Below, one piece after another: positions 7,338-16,171 of a stretch of DNA of 64,000 nt. The notes below the pieces were generated by a model. The model did not search any database. It saw only the letters and a list, made by a program, of their open reading frames with translations, and had not been told where the DNA came from. The first letter of the stretch is position 1; the number at the start of each line of letters is the position of its first letter. The position numbers and the translations under genes were made by a program. The stretch covers positions 29,452-93,451 of the forward strand of contig JAUWNJ010000012.1 of NCBI GenBank assembly GCA_030612725.1, given 5' to 3'. Origin of the DNA: Planctomycetales bacterium. Its GTDB lineage: Bacteria; Planctomycetota; Phycisphaerae; SM23-33.

Positions 7338-8681
7338 TCACAGCAACTTCTCCACCGCACCGACCAGGACGTCTTCCATATCCTCTGAAAACGTCGAAGT
7401 ATATGGCAGGAACTTGTGCCAGTCGTACCTGATTTTGTCGCCGTCCTCGCGGCAACTGACGGCAGAGGGAAGATAGCCGATGTAGGCGTTGGAATAGGCG
7501 GAAACGAAAGGCGTGGGCTGGTCGTCACCACCGGCGATTTTCTTGATCCTCAAGCCGACCTCTACGAACAACTCGCCCGGCACTGCCACAAAGACCGCCT
7601 CATCCCCAAGCCGGAGCACCTGGACCTCGCCCGGCACAGACCTCATAACGTCGCCGCTCTTCAGCGCCTTGAGCGTTTCTTCGGCCCAGATTACCCGGCG
7701 GTGCTGCCCCCAGTTGAATTGCTTTCCTTCTTTTTCATCTTTCTGCACTGCCTGGCGGAGTTCGGCGAGTTCGGCCTCGACCTGTTCGGCGCTCGGCGGA
7801 TCTCGCAGCGGCAGTTCAATCTCCATCGAGGAGACCTTCAGGCCCTCGACAGGCTGGGTCTGCAACTCTTCTGCGACCCTGACGGCTTCTGCGGCAAGGA
7901 TCGTCCCGAACCGTCGCAGGTCCTCCCGGTCGCCGTATTTGAAGTTTGAGGCGTCTTCATTCAGGGAGGATATCTTGATATCGCCGCCTGCGCCTGCGGC
8001 GTACATTGCGATTACATCACCGTCGTACATCTTCTCGATGACGCTCCGCATCATCCCGGGATAATCGCTTGAATAGCACCTGCTTCTACCGCCCAGCACG
8101 GAGGAGTGTGCGGCATAGCCGACCAGTATCGCCATCGGCTTGCCGGACTTGTCGTCCACCCTCAACACATCGACGGCGTGATCGACGGGGCCTTCGGGAT
8201 TGGGCGCCCACCTTGCCCCGGCGGGTCCGTCGGGCGTGGGTATCCAGCGGTTGATGGCGATCTTCGCCTCACCGACACCCGCGCCGATCAGGGCCTCCTG
8301 CTTATTGTTGTCAGCCTCGCAGACCGCACCGGCAATTTTATCAACCAATTCAGCCAGATAGGCTTCGCTTACCTGCTCGCTCAACCAACTGGTCGTCGGC
8401 GTGCCGGAGTGAGTATGCGAGGCGTTCAGCATCACATGAGCGCCTTTTATCCCCGTCAGGTCTTCGACCCGCCGGCGTATCTTCTCAACAGTGTCTTCGC
8501 CGAAGATGCACACATCCGCCGTAACAATGGCTGCGCGCTCCGCCCCGTCGTCGAAGACGAGCGCTTGGGCGTAGAATTCATCTGCCACACCCAGCGAAAC
8601 CGTCCTGCCCACGTAGATAATCCGTCCCACGGCGGGGGTAATGTTGGCCCTCGCCACACCTGCCTTGATGGAATTACTCAT
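7338..8681 (-). CDS. Neutral/alkaline ceramidase-like hydrolase
   Basis: The 447-aa protein matches the N-terminal catalytic region of neutral/alkaline non-lysosomal ceramidases. These are zinc enzymes hydrolysing the N-acyl bond of ceramides, and many bacterial homologues have unknown substrates. Visible features are AGVARANITPAVG at the start, DVCIFG, LNASHTHSGP-like LNASHTHSGTPTT with metal-binding histidines, GYAAHSSVLGG with another histidine, and VAVPGELFVEVG near the end. No signal peptide is seen, so a cytoplasmic role with a sugar or lipid amide is possible. A strong AAAGGAG site precedes the ATG at 8681. Confidence 0.85.
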   Translation of the reverse strand: MSNSIKAGVARANITPAVGRIIYVGRTVSLGVADEFYAQALVFDDGAERAAIVTADVCIFGEDTVEKIRRRVEDLTGIKGAHVMLNASHTHSGTPTTSWLSEQVSEAYLAELVDKIAGAVCEADNNKQEALIGAGVGEAKIAINRWIPTPDGPAGARWAPNPEGPVDHAVDVLRVDDKSGKPMAILVGYAAHSSVLGGRSRCYSSDYPGMMRSVIEKMYDGDVIAMYAAGAGGDIKISSLNEDASNFKYGDREDLRRFGTILAAEAVRVAEELQTQPVEGLKVSSMEIELPLRDPPSAEQVEAELAELRQAVQKDEKEGKQFNWGQHRRVIWAEETLKALKSGDVMRSVPGEVQVLRLGDEAVFVAVPGELFVEVGLRIKKIAGGDDQPTPFVSAYSNAYIGYLPSAVSCREDGDKIRYDWHKFLPYTSTFSEDMEDVLVGAVEKLL

Positions 8682-9043
8682 TTGTCCTGCTCCTTTCCTG
8701 ACTCGTGTTCCTTACAGTCAAACCCGCATAACTTTCCAAACCGCGCATTCTATCCAACTGTTCCGGGGATTGAGCACGCAATTCGACTGTTTTGTTAAAT
8801 TTTTTTACCCGATTATTCACGGTTATCGCCGACGATTGACACCGCAGTCGGTAGGCTGGGACGAAGTCCCACCTTCAATCTCAGCGGTGTCGGTGGAATA
8901 TCCCGCTCCCTACCCTTCGGGTCTGAGCCTCTCTTCGAGCCTGAGCCTCAGAGCCGAAGGCAGGGTCGAAGACCGGTCACGGCCAGCAGCGAGTGGGAAC
9001 GAGCGGGTACACAATTCACTGGCATCAGGACACCCACCCAAAA

Positions 9044-9638
9044 CCGACGGATAGCAATCCGTCGGTATATTTCCCCGTATTTCCAGAAACCGACGGATAG
9101 CAAGTCCGTCGGCTTTGGATTATGCCTTGATCGCGCTGTGTTCGCATCTGCGCGCGCAAACGCGAACGTAAAAATCGGGGGCACGAAAAATTCCAAAAAA
9201 ACTTTTCCCAAGGCCACCAAGGACTTATGGCGTCGCTATCCGTTTTGTGTTCGCGTTTGCGCGCGCAAACGCGAACGGAAAAGATAATGTAGAGGACAGA
9301 TAGGGACTTGGGACTAGGGACTTGGGACTAGGGAACAGAAAAACAGAGGAACAGAAGAAAAGAAAAACAGATGAACCAATCAACCAGTCAACTAATCAAC
9401 TAATCAACCATCAACTTGGGCCGTTTAGGCAAGATGGGCGAAATAGGCAATGGCGGATTTTTTAAAATGGGCGTAAAAATGACCTCAAAATACGCAAATC
9501 CATACAGGCCAAGGAGTTATGAATTTTGCAATTTTTCCCAATTGTTCCCATTCGTTCCCAATCGTTCCGAATTGTTCCCAATTGTTCCGAATCGTTCCCA
9601 ATCGTTCCGAATTGTTCCGAATTGTTCCGTTTCGTTCC
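9044..9638 (+). repeat. Composite dispersed repeat, copy 1
   Basis: Components in order are: CCGACGGAT hairpins (9044-9065, 9090-9112); GC palindromes (9140-9167, 9249-9276); a non-shared AT-rich spacer; a unique block starting TGGGCCGTTTAGGCAAG at 9416; and a run of 10-bp GTTCC-type tandem units (to 9638). The same components occur in the same order on the opposite strand at 37212-37717, with near identity in the blocks 9090-9280 and 9416-9638. Confidence 0.88.
9249..9276. repeat. Perfect 28-bp palindrome
   Basis: The 14-nt half GTTCGCGTTTGCGC is followed immediately by its exact reverse complement. Near copies with a few mismatches lie at 9140-9167, 37532-37559 and 37641-37668. It could form a cruciform or be the binding site of a dimeric protein. 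Confidence 0.9.
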
Positions 9639-9985
9639 ACAACGTGGTCCTCGCAGAGTCCTACGGACTACGGACTACGGACCGTTGGGTTCCCTGCCGG
9701 CAGACAAGCGTTCTGGTTCCGAAAGCGTTCCTCCGCGTCAGTGGAAACAAAGCCGACGGATATGTGGAGTGGTATGGATGTGTGCGACATTTTTTTCTGG
9801 CTTACTGTAAAGGACTGAATATCCGGCAGTTGGTGAGCAAAATGGCAGATACTATTGCGGAATGGGCGTCAAACCGGTCCAAACTCTTCAAGAACCATGT
9901 TGCATACAAGACCAGAAAATCAGGTCGCTCACGTATGGACTGTTTTTATCTTTTGTTCGTGTCGTTCATGGATTAAACTGATGTT

Positions 9986-10702
9986 GTGAAAATCCCCCTG
10001 ACAAAATACGGTCTGCGTGAGATTGCCGGCGCCACAATCGTTTGCGGCGTTCTGTCGGCGGTGGCGGCGTGGTTGTTCTGGCCCGTAGTGATACTTCCTG
10101 CAGCGGTATGGATATATGTACTGTGTTTCTTCCGCGACCCCCAGCGAAGACCGGATGAAGACAACGCCTTTATATCCTCCGCCGACGGTGTGGTCGTCGA
10201 TATTACACCCGTCGGACCCGAAAGCCGGCTCGGGACAGACGGAGTGCGAATCGGAATCTTTATGAGCATCTTCAACGTACATGTAAATCGCAGCCCATAC
10301 GCCGGAACGGTAACGAAGATCGAACATAGTCCCGGCGGATACGCCGACGCACGAAAACCCGAAGCCTCCGAATTAAACGAATCGGCGACGATACATTTAT
10401 CAATCACCGGCAGCGACGGTCAGGCGTTTCGTCTGGTTGTCCGTCAGATTGCGGGGTTTATCGCCCGTCGGATTGTTACCGATCTGCGTATCGGACAGGA
10501 ATTGAAGACGGCTGAACGGATCGGAATGGTCAAATTCGGCTCGCGCGTCGAGTTGATGATACCCCATGACATGATCGGCGAAGTCGCCGTTCAGGTCGGG
10601 CAGAGAGTCCAGGCTGGTCGGTCCGTTCTCGTTCGCCTTTCCCACAAGGACAGGCCCCGCGACTCGCTGCGGGACAGGCCTGCGCAGGAGAAGCAAGAGT
10701 GA
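9986..10702 (+). CDS. psd: Phosphatidylserine decarboxylase (short, archaeal-type proenzyme)
   Basis: It makes phosphatidylethanolamine from phosphatidylserine. The 238-aa protein has an N-terminal membrane segment (roughly residues 13-45), FFRDPQR, SSADGVV, the conserved MSIFNVHVNRSP block, and the self-cleavage site KFGSRVEL, where the GS bond is processed to create the pyruvoyl cofactor. The short family form lacks the long N-terminus of E. coli Psd. GTG 9986 is the start, preceding MKIPLTKYG. The stop overlaps the pssA start by four bases, consistent with a phosphatidylethanolamine operon. Confidence 0.95.
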   Translation: MKIPLTKYGLREIAGATIVCGVLSAVAAWLFWPVVILPAAVWIYVLCFFRDPQRRPDEDNAFISSADGVVVDITPVGPESRLGTDGVRIGIFMSIFNVHVNRSPYAGTVTKIEHSPGGYADARKPEASELNESATIHLSITGSDGQAFRLVVRQIAGFIARRIVTDLRIGQELKTAERIGMVKFGSRVELMIPHDMIGEVAVQVGQRVQAGRSVLVRLSHKDRPRDSLRDRPAQEKQE

Positions 10703-11592
10703 CCGACCAGAGAGACAAAGAATCCGCCGGTGTCGAATTGTCCGAGGCCAAACCGCTGCACAAAACGGTCCTTCGCAGCATCTCCGCCTTGCCTTCGCTG
10801 GTAACATTGATGAACGGCACTTCCGGGTTCCTCTCCATCCATTACGCCACAAAGGCCGGTCTCGGTAATGCCGAAGGGCTTGCAAACCTCACGATAGCGG
10901 CATGGCTTATTTTCGCGGCATTGCTGTTCGACGCACTTGACGGGCGTGTTGCCAGGATGACCCGCCAGGCGTCCGACTTCGGAGCCATGCTTGACAGTCT
11001 GTGCGATATTATCAGTTTCGGCGTAGCCCCGGCGATCCTGATGGTCCATGCCGTCGCAATGACAAAGCAGATTCCCGATTTTGAAATTTTCGCGCCGCAG
11101 GCGTCATTGCTCGGAAAGGCGGTGATGGTCATCGCTATTATCTACCTTTGCTGCGCTATCCTCCGCCTGGCAAAGTTCACTGTCGAGAACGCCCACGACT
11201 TGCTGCATCACATGTACTTTCAGGGTCTGCCCTCGCCGGCAGCGGCTGTGCTCGTCGCGGCGACGGTGCTGCTGTTCGGACATATCCAAAACGTCGAAGA
11301 AGGTCTCAAGTCGGCGAGGTGGCTGAACATCACCGTAGGTGCAGCCTTACCGGCGGTAACATTCGCAGCGGCAATTCTGATGGTTTCGCGATTTCGATAT
11401 ACGCACGTGGTCAACCGTTTCGTCCTGGGACGAAAACCCTTCAGCCACGTCGTTATGGGTGTTATGGCGATAATCGCGGGACTGGTATTCAGGCAATTCG
11501 CCCTCCCACTGGCAGCAATCGCCTACACCGTAAGTGGACCAGTTCAGTTTCTATGGAAAAGAATTCACAAGTCAGACATCGCCGGCAATTAA
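10699..11592 (+). CDS. pssA: CDP-diacylglycerol-serine O-phosphatidyltransferase
   Basis: It makes phosphatidylserine from CDP-diacylglycerol and serine, feeding the Psd enzyme encoded just upstream. The 297-aa protein carries the CDP-alcohol phosphotransferase signature DALDGRVAR...DFGAMLDSLCD and about eight hydrophobic membrane segments. LVTLMNGTSGFLSI near the start is typical of the PssA branch. GTG 10699 overlaps the psd stop, so the two are translationally coupled. Confidence 0.95.
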   Translation: MTDQRDKESAGVELSEAKPLHKTVLRSISALPSLVTLMNGTSGFLSIHYATKAGLGNAEGLANLTIAAWLIFAALLFDALDGRVARMTRQASDFGAMLDSLCDIISFGVAPAILMVHAVAMTKQIPDFEIFAPQASLLGKAVMVIAIIYLCCAILRLAKFTVENAHDLLHHMYFQGLPSPAAAVLVAATVLLFGHIQNVEEGLKSARWLNITVGAALPAVTFAAAILMVSRFRYTHVVNRFVLGRKPFSHVVMGVMAIIAGLVFRQFALPLAAIAYTVSGPVQFLWKRIHKSDIAGN

Positions 11593-11719
11593 TTAATGCG
11601 CTGTCGGGAGATAAACGAGCCGTGACCGCGAGGAAGCGGACAGGACGATGTGAAAGTCTTAATGACCGCTCCCTTGCGGTCGCGGCTCGCAGGTCGTTTA
11701 CCATGCGGAGCGCATTAAT
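11592..11719. repeat. Palindromic element (ACGAGCCGTGACCGC family), copy 1
   Basis: Outer arms ATTAATGCGCT (11592-11602) and its reverse complement (11709-11719) enclose inner arms with CGAGCCGTGACCGC (from 11616) and GCGGTCGCGGCTCG (to 11689). The element fills the gap between convergent pssA and the thymidylate-synthase-like gene. A relative lies at 47497-47574. Confidence 0.82.
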
Positions 11720-11734
11720 AAAATGTCGGTGATG

Positions 11735-12565
11735 TTATCCCTCTGTCAATTCTGCTTTGCGTTTTTCGATAATCGCCTTTTTATCGGCGGGCATGTCGGC
11801 TTCCGCCAGCAGCGTATTGCAACCTTCGATGAAGAAATCTCGCGCGAATTCGGTCGAGAAAGTGTTCTCTTCGGGACTTCGAGCGCCGGCCATTTTCAGA
11901 AATCCTTCGAACTCGTCGAAGTACGACCCGTAGATGTGGAACGAATCGGCGATGTGGATGTATTCGCCCGGCTTGACGCCGATTTGCCTTGCCATTTCCC
12001 GCTGCAATTCCGTAAAGGCGTACATGTTCATAAAGGCGGCTTTGAATGCGTCGTTGGAGCGGATGTGGATGTTCATGTGGAGTTTCCCGTCGGCGATGCG
12101 GAACCAAAGCCTCTGAAGGCAGGCGGGATCGGAGATATTCGTATCGTTCCACACCTGCCAGGTAACTGCCTGCGCCCGGCGGGTGTAGGGAACCTGCTTC
12201 AATTTCTCAACGGCAGCGGCTATCTGGTCGAAAACACCCACCGAGGGCACGGCGTATTCAAACAGCCTCTCATGGTAGGTATATTCCCACTTTCCGGCGG
12301 CGGGGTCTATCCAGTGATTGTGCGCGCCGTAGAGCACTTCGGCGCGGTATTTTTCCAGGTCTTCCAGCCCGCCGGGGAAGGCACGGTGTATTCTCGGCTC
12401 GGCGAAGGGGTCGGTAACGTGAATTATGGCGGTTATGTCCCTGCTGTTGGGGTCGCTGGACTTGTCATATTCGGTGGGAAAACTTTCGCCGTCGGTCCAG
12501 CATGCGATAACGGCCCGTTCCCAGGCCATAGGCAAAGTAGGTTCGACGATATGGATTGATTTCAC
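11735..12565 (-). CDS. Thymidylate synthase superfamily protein, divergent
   Basis: The 276-aa protein aligns with the core of thymidylate synthase and dCMP hydroxymethylase enzymes. RR at 129-130 fits a phosphate-binding arginine pair. DPACLQ holds the nucleophile-like Cys149 (normally PPC). RSNDAF (169-174) matches RSxD. FMN at 178-180 matches the PFN asparagine, and HIY (210-212) matches the DxHxY end. The family reaction is folate-dependent C5 methylation or hydroxymethylation of a pyrimidine nucleotide. Departures from consensus, including loss of the LGxPF motif, mean the substrate is uncertain and it may not be the cell's dTMP source. The gene stands alone between a repeat and the histidine kinase gene. 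Confidence 0.78.
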   Translation of the reverse strand: MKSIHIVEPTLPMAWERAVIACWTDGESFPTEYDKSSDPNSRDITAIIHVTDPFAEPRIHRAFPGGLEDLEKYRAEVLYGAHNHWIDPAAGKWEYTYHERLFEYAVPSVGVFDQIAAAVEKLKQVPYTRRAQAVTWQVWNDTNISDPACLQRLWFRIADGKLHMNIHIRSNDAFKAAFMNMYAFTELQREMARQIGVKPGEYIHIADSFHIYGSYFDEFEGFLKMAGARSPEENTFSTEFARDFFIEGCNTLLAEADMPADKKAIIEKRKAELTEG

Positions 12566-12646
12566 TAGTTGCCTCCTTGCAATAATCGGACGTAGGCTAT
12601 GGTCTTGTAGGACCTTTGGGATGCCTTTTCAATTGAAAACTGAAAA

Positions 12647-15600
12647 TCATTTTGCATCAAGGACACGCCGAACGGTTCTGGTAAGTTGCGCCGACGTGAA
12701 CGGCTTGGCCAGAAAATTCACGCCTTTATGCAGGACGCCGTGGTGTGAGATAGCGTTGTCCGTGTACCCTGATACGAAGAGCACTTTGATGTCCGGATGC
12801 TCTACCCGTATCTGGTCGGACAATTCTTTCCCGCTCATGTGAGGCATAACGACATCGGTTACGAGCAGATGAATTTTCCCTTCGTTGGTCGCTGCGTTTA
12901 TGGCCTCTCTACCGTCGGAAGCGACCAGGACGGTATAACCGGTTTCGCGAAGGATACGACAGAGAAGGTCGCGCACCAATGGTTCGTCCTCCGCCACCAG
13001 TATAATTTCTGTCCCCCGCCCGGACTGATCCGGCCCGGGCTCAGCGGTGGTTGATTTGATCGGTTTTTTGGCTCGCGGGAGGTACGTCCGGAACGTGCTT
13101 CCCTGTCCCGGCGTGCTTTCGACTTCAATATGCCCGCCGCTTTGCTTGATAATTCCGTAAATGGTCGATAGTCCCAACCCGCTGCTTTTATCGGATTGTT
13201 TCGTGCTGAAGAACGGCTCGAAAACGTGGGACATTATCTCTTCGCTCATTCCCGCACCGGTATCGCTGACAACCAGCATGACATATTCGCCGGGAGTAAC
13301 TTCCGTATGCCGGACGGCGTATTCTTCATCGAGTACGATATTAGCGGTTGCGATCGTGAGTTTCCCGCCGCCGAGCATCGCTTCGCGCGCGTTGACGGCG
13401 AGGTTGAGAATGACCTGCTCTTCAATCTGCCGGGGGTCAGCCTTTACATGCCAGAGGTCTTCGCCTGGCTTTGTTACCAGTTCGATGTCTTCGCCGATTA
13501 TTCTTTGCAGCATCGAATCTGTATCCGCGAGGATCTCGTTCAGGTCCAGCACTTCCGGCCTGATGGCTTGTCTGCGTCCGAAGGCAAGGAGTTGTCTGGT
13601 CAGTGCCGCTGCTCGTTTTGAGGCGGTGCGGATACGCTTCACGTCATCGCGATTCCGGTCGTCGGCGTCCATGTCTTTGAGCAGTAAATCGGCGTATCCC
13701 TGAATAATGGCGAGCATGTTGTTGAAATCGTGGGCTATTCCACCGGCCAAGCGTCCGATTGCCTCCATCTTGACGGCCTGGCGAAGTTGCGCTTCGAGTT
13801 CAGTCTTTCCTTCTTCAGCCCGCACGCGAGCAATAACGCCGCCGATCTGGGCGGCAATACCCTCAAGTAAATCGCGGGTACTGTCGGGGATCGCGTCGTG
13901 TGTGTGAGAGGCGAGATTGAGAACAGCGATGATTTTCCCCTCGTATTTCACAGGGATAGTCGCAAAGGCATGCAAAGACTCCTGCTTATGAGTCTCATCT
14001 ACGGAAGGGAAGAGTTTTGGATAGAACCCGTAGAGCGGTTCTCCTTTCATCACAAGGCGGGTCTGGGGAGAATCAGCGCCGTAGTGGGAAGCATTCTCCA
14101 CAAACTGTTGGGATAATCCCTTATATGAAACCAGTTCCAAATCGCCGGTGCGGTCGTCCACGAGGTACACGCCGCCGCAGTCGATTGACTCCATTCGGAA
14201 AATGGTTTCCAGCAACCGGTCCACAGACTCCGCCAGGTCGCTCGTCATGCTGAGGTCAATGGCAAGATCGTGCTGAATACGCCGGACCCGTTCGGCGTGC
14301 CTGCGAGCGGTAATATCGCGTGCGATTCCGCAAAGCCCGATAATCTCGCCGGAACTGTCGCGCATCGGCGCCTTGATGACATGAAATGTGTACGGCGATC
14401 CATGCACCGGCTTGGTGTCTTCTTCTTCTACGATTTCACCGGCAAGGACGCGGGAATCCGTTTCGGCAACGTGCTGCCCGGCTTCTTTCCCGAAAAGTTC
14501 CGCATCACTCTTTCCGATTAGTTTCGATTCCGGGAGACCGAAAAGCCCTTCCATGGCTGGATTGACCTGAACGTATCTCAACTCGCGGTCCTTGATGAAA
14601 ATGGAGTCCTGGGCCGTCTCGAAAATTGCCCGGAAGCGTTCCTCACTTTTTCTCAGATATTCCTCCGCCCGCTTACGTTTTGTGATGTCCTGCCCCTGTG
14701 CGACGGTGGCGACCAGCGTTTTCCCGTCCCCGGAATAGATATTAGCGGAGTTCCACAACCCAACGCGTACCTGACCGTCTTTGTGGAGAATGGGAATTTC
14801 AACGTTATCCCAGAATTGCCCATTTGCAGTGCTTTCGATTTTCCGGAGCGATTCAGAACGACTTTCAGAAGGGAACAACGCATCCAGGGAACCTTCGAGC
14901 ATCTCGGCCTCATGCCGCCCGCTCATCTGTTCAAAGGCTTTGTTGAAGATGGTTATCTTCCTGTCCGGGTCCCAGACGATGATGGGGGCATTGGCGTATT
15001 TGATTAACCTGCTCAGATAATCGCTGGTTTCTTTCAGTTCCCTGGTGCGAATTTGTACCTGGTGCGCCAACCGGCGCGACCACCGCCGGGAAATCGCCAG
15101 AAGCAAAACTCCCCCCGCTACCAGAACCAGGATGACAAAGCTCAGCATGTAGAGTTCGAAACGTTTGTTCGCGCGAATGACTTCTTCAACTTCACTGACA
15201 GGGGCGCACACAGCCACCGACCAGACCTTGTTGTCAACGCGAACGGGCGTATAGGCGACGAGTTTTCCAATTTCCCCGGTCTCGTCCTTGTGCCATCCTG
15301 AAGAATAACGCCCAAGACCCTCCTCGCCTGCCAGCATCTTCCGCTGTATTTCACCGATGGTATGGTAGAGAATCTCGGGGTCCTTCTCGGTCCGAACTTG
15401 AAAAGCGTTGCGCCCGACGAAATCCTTTTCGTAATGCGCCAGAAAAACGCCCTTGTCGTCCAGAAACCAGGCGTAACCGGTCTTGCCCGATGTGATGGGA
15501 CGGATAAGGTTTTGGGCAATCATGCGCGGATCGAGTGAGCCGACAAGAACTCCGCAAAACCTGTCCGGGTCCGGCTTGATTGGACTGGGCTGTGTCGTAG

Positions 15601-16171
15601 TAACGCCGGTCCCATCTACCCCTTTGATCGTTTCGGTTCCGGGTGTCGAATAGATCGCAACGGCAACTCTTATCCGGTCCTCGCCCCGCTCGTTGGCAAC
15701 CACGTGAACGCCGACGTGTCCGTCTTTTGCAGCTTCCCGAAAGAAGATCTCCTTGCTGTAATTCCTGCCGATTAATTCCTGCCGCCAGTCATGGTTGGGG
15801 TAAATGAGTCGCAGCACACCGTCTTTGTCCAACAGTCTCAGAGAGGTTCTCGGGGGGAACCCCCAATATACATGCTCCATGCACCGCATGCACTTGAGAT
15901 CCATTTGCTGGAATTGGGGCATTCTTGCCATCGACTGCAATCCGACGCTCAATTCCTTAAAATATGATTCGATTCCCCTGGCTGCCGATTGGGCGAGTAT
16001 CAACTGCTGCCGATTGAATTGTTCCGTGGCAATCCTTTTCGTCTCGCGGAAAGTCCGATTACCGAGAAAAATCGTCATCGCGACCACAGCGGCTGTGGCG
16101 ACAACAATAAGAACTTGCAGCCAAACCAGCGGACGTTTACCGCTCGCAGGCGAAACCAAGTCGTTCTTCAT
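12647..16171 (-). CDS. Hybrid sensor histidine kinase with dCache, two PAS, GAF and receiver domains
   Basis: The 1174-aa membrane sensor has these domains in order: membrane helix (about 14-36), periplasmic double-Cache region (about 40-330), second membrane helix (about 340-362), PAS domains near 390-500 and 520-640, a GAF domain (about 645-790), a HisKA dimerisation helix with GRLAGGIAHDFNNM (phosphoacceptor His814), an ATPase domain with NLAVNAREAM, DTGAGMS and GLGLSTIYGI, and a C-terminal receiver with Asp1106 in LVTDVVMP. The ligand is unknown. The start is set at ATG 16171 because it overlaps the upstream stop as ATGA and the frame above it belongs to the preceding gene. Phosphate may pass from His to the receiver and on to an unlinked partner. 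Confidence 0.94.
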   Translation of the reverse strand: MKNDLVSPASGKRPLVWLQVLIVVATAAVVAMTIFLGNRTFRETKRIATEQFNRQQLILAQSAARGIESYFKELSVGLQSMARMPQFQQMDLKCMRCMEHVYWGFPPRTSLRLLDKDGVLRLIYPNHDWRQELIGRNYSKEIFFREAAKDGHVGVHVVANERGEDRIRVAVAIYSTPGTETIKGVDGTGVTTTQPSPIKPDPDRFCGVLVGSLDPRMIAQNLIRPITSGKTGYAWFLDDKGVFLAHYEKDFVGRNAFQVRTEKDPEILYHTIGEIQRKMLAGEEGLGRYSSGWHKDETGEIGKLVAYTPVRVDNKVWSVAVCAPVSEVEEVIRANKRFELYMLSFVILVLVAGGVLLLAISRRWSRRLAHQVQIRTRELKETSDYLSRLIKYANAPIIVWDPDRKITIFNKAFEQMSGRHEAEMLEGSLDALFPSESRSESLRKIESTANGQFWDNVEIPILHKDGQVRVGLWNSANIYSGDGKTLVATVAQGQDITKRKRAEEYLRKSEERFRAIFETAQDSIFIKDRELRYVQVNPAMEGLFGLPESKLIGKSDAELFGKEAGQHVAETDSRVLAGEIVEEEDTKPVHGSPYTFHVIKAPMRDSSGEIIGLCGIARDITARRHAERVRRIQHDLAIDLSMTSDLAESVDRLLETIFRMESIDCGGVYLVDDRTGDLELVSYKGLSQQFVENASHYGADSPQTRLVMKGEPLYGFYPKLFPSVDETHKQESLHAFATIPVKYEGKIIAVLNLASHTHDAIPDSTRDLLEGIAAQIGGVIARVRAEEGKTELEAQLRQAVKMEAIGRLAGGIAHDFNNMLAIIQGYADLLLKDMDADDRNRDDVKRIRTASKRAAALTRQLLAFGRRQAIRPEVLDLNEILADTDSMLQRIIGEDIELVTKPGEDLWHVKADPRQIEEQVILNLAVNAREAMLGGGKLTIATANIVLDEEYAVRHTEVTPGEYVMLVVSDTGAGMSEEIMSHVFEPFFSTKQSDKSSGLGLSTIYGIIKQSGGHIEVESTPGQGSTFRTYLPRAKKPIKSTTAEPGPDQSGRGTEIILVAEDEPLVRDLLCRILRETGYTVLVASDGREAINAATNEGKIHLLVTDVVMPHMSGKELSDQIRVEHPDIKVLFVSGYTDNAISHHGVLHKGVNFLAKPFTSAQLTRTVRRVLDAK

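Larger units (their letters stand above)
8682..9985. other. 1.3 kb repeat-rich intergenic region, no supported gene
   Basis: This gap contains a GTAGGCTGGGACGAAG-type short repeat near 8850, two CCGACGGAT...ATCCGTCGG hairpins, two long GC palindromes, a low-complexity stretch (GGGACTT/GGGACTA and CAATCAACTA repeats, 9300-9415) and about 100 bp of GTTCCNAATT decamers (9540-9638). Then comes a TACGGAC direct repeat (9660-9682). Open frames exist here but are repeat-derived, with no protein-family features. The last 250 bp before psd show nothing recognisable. Confidence 0.75.

Noticed and set aside
8948..9220. Similar short open frames in both composite-repeat copies (8948-9220 and 37588-37809)
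   Set aside because: The similarity is explained by the DNA repeat itself, the frames include palindromic sequence, and there is no ribosome-binding site or family feature.
9539..9638. Decamer repeats considered as a CRISPR array
   Set aside because: Units are 10 bp with no spacers between them and no cas genes nearby.
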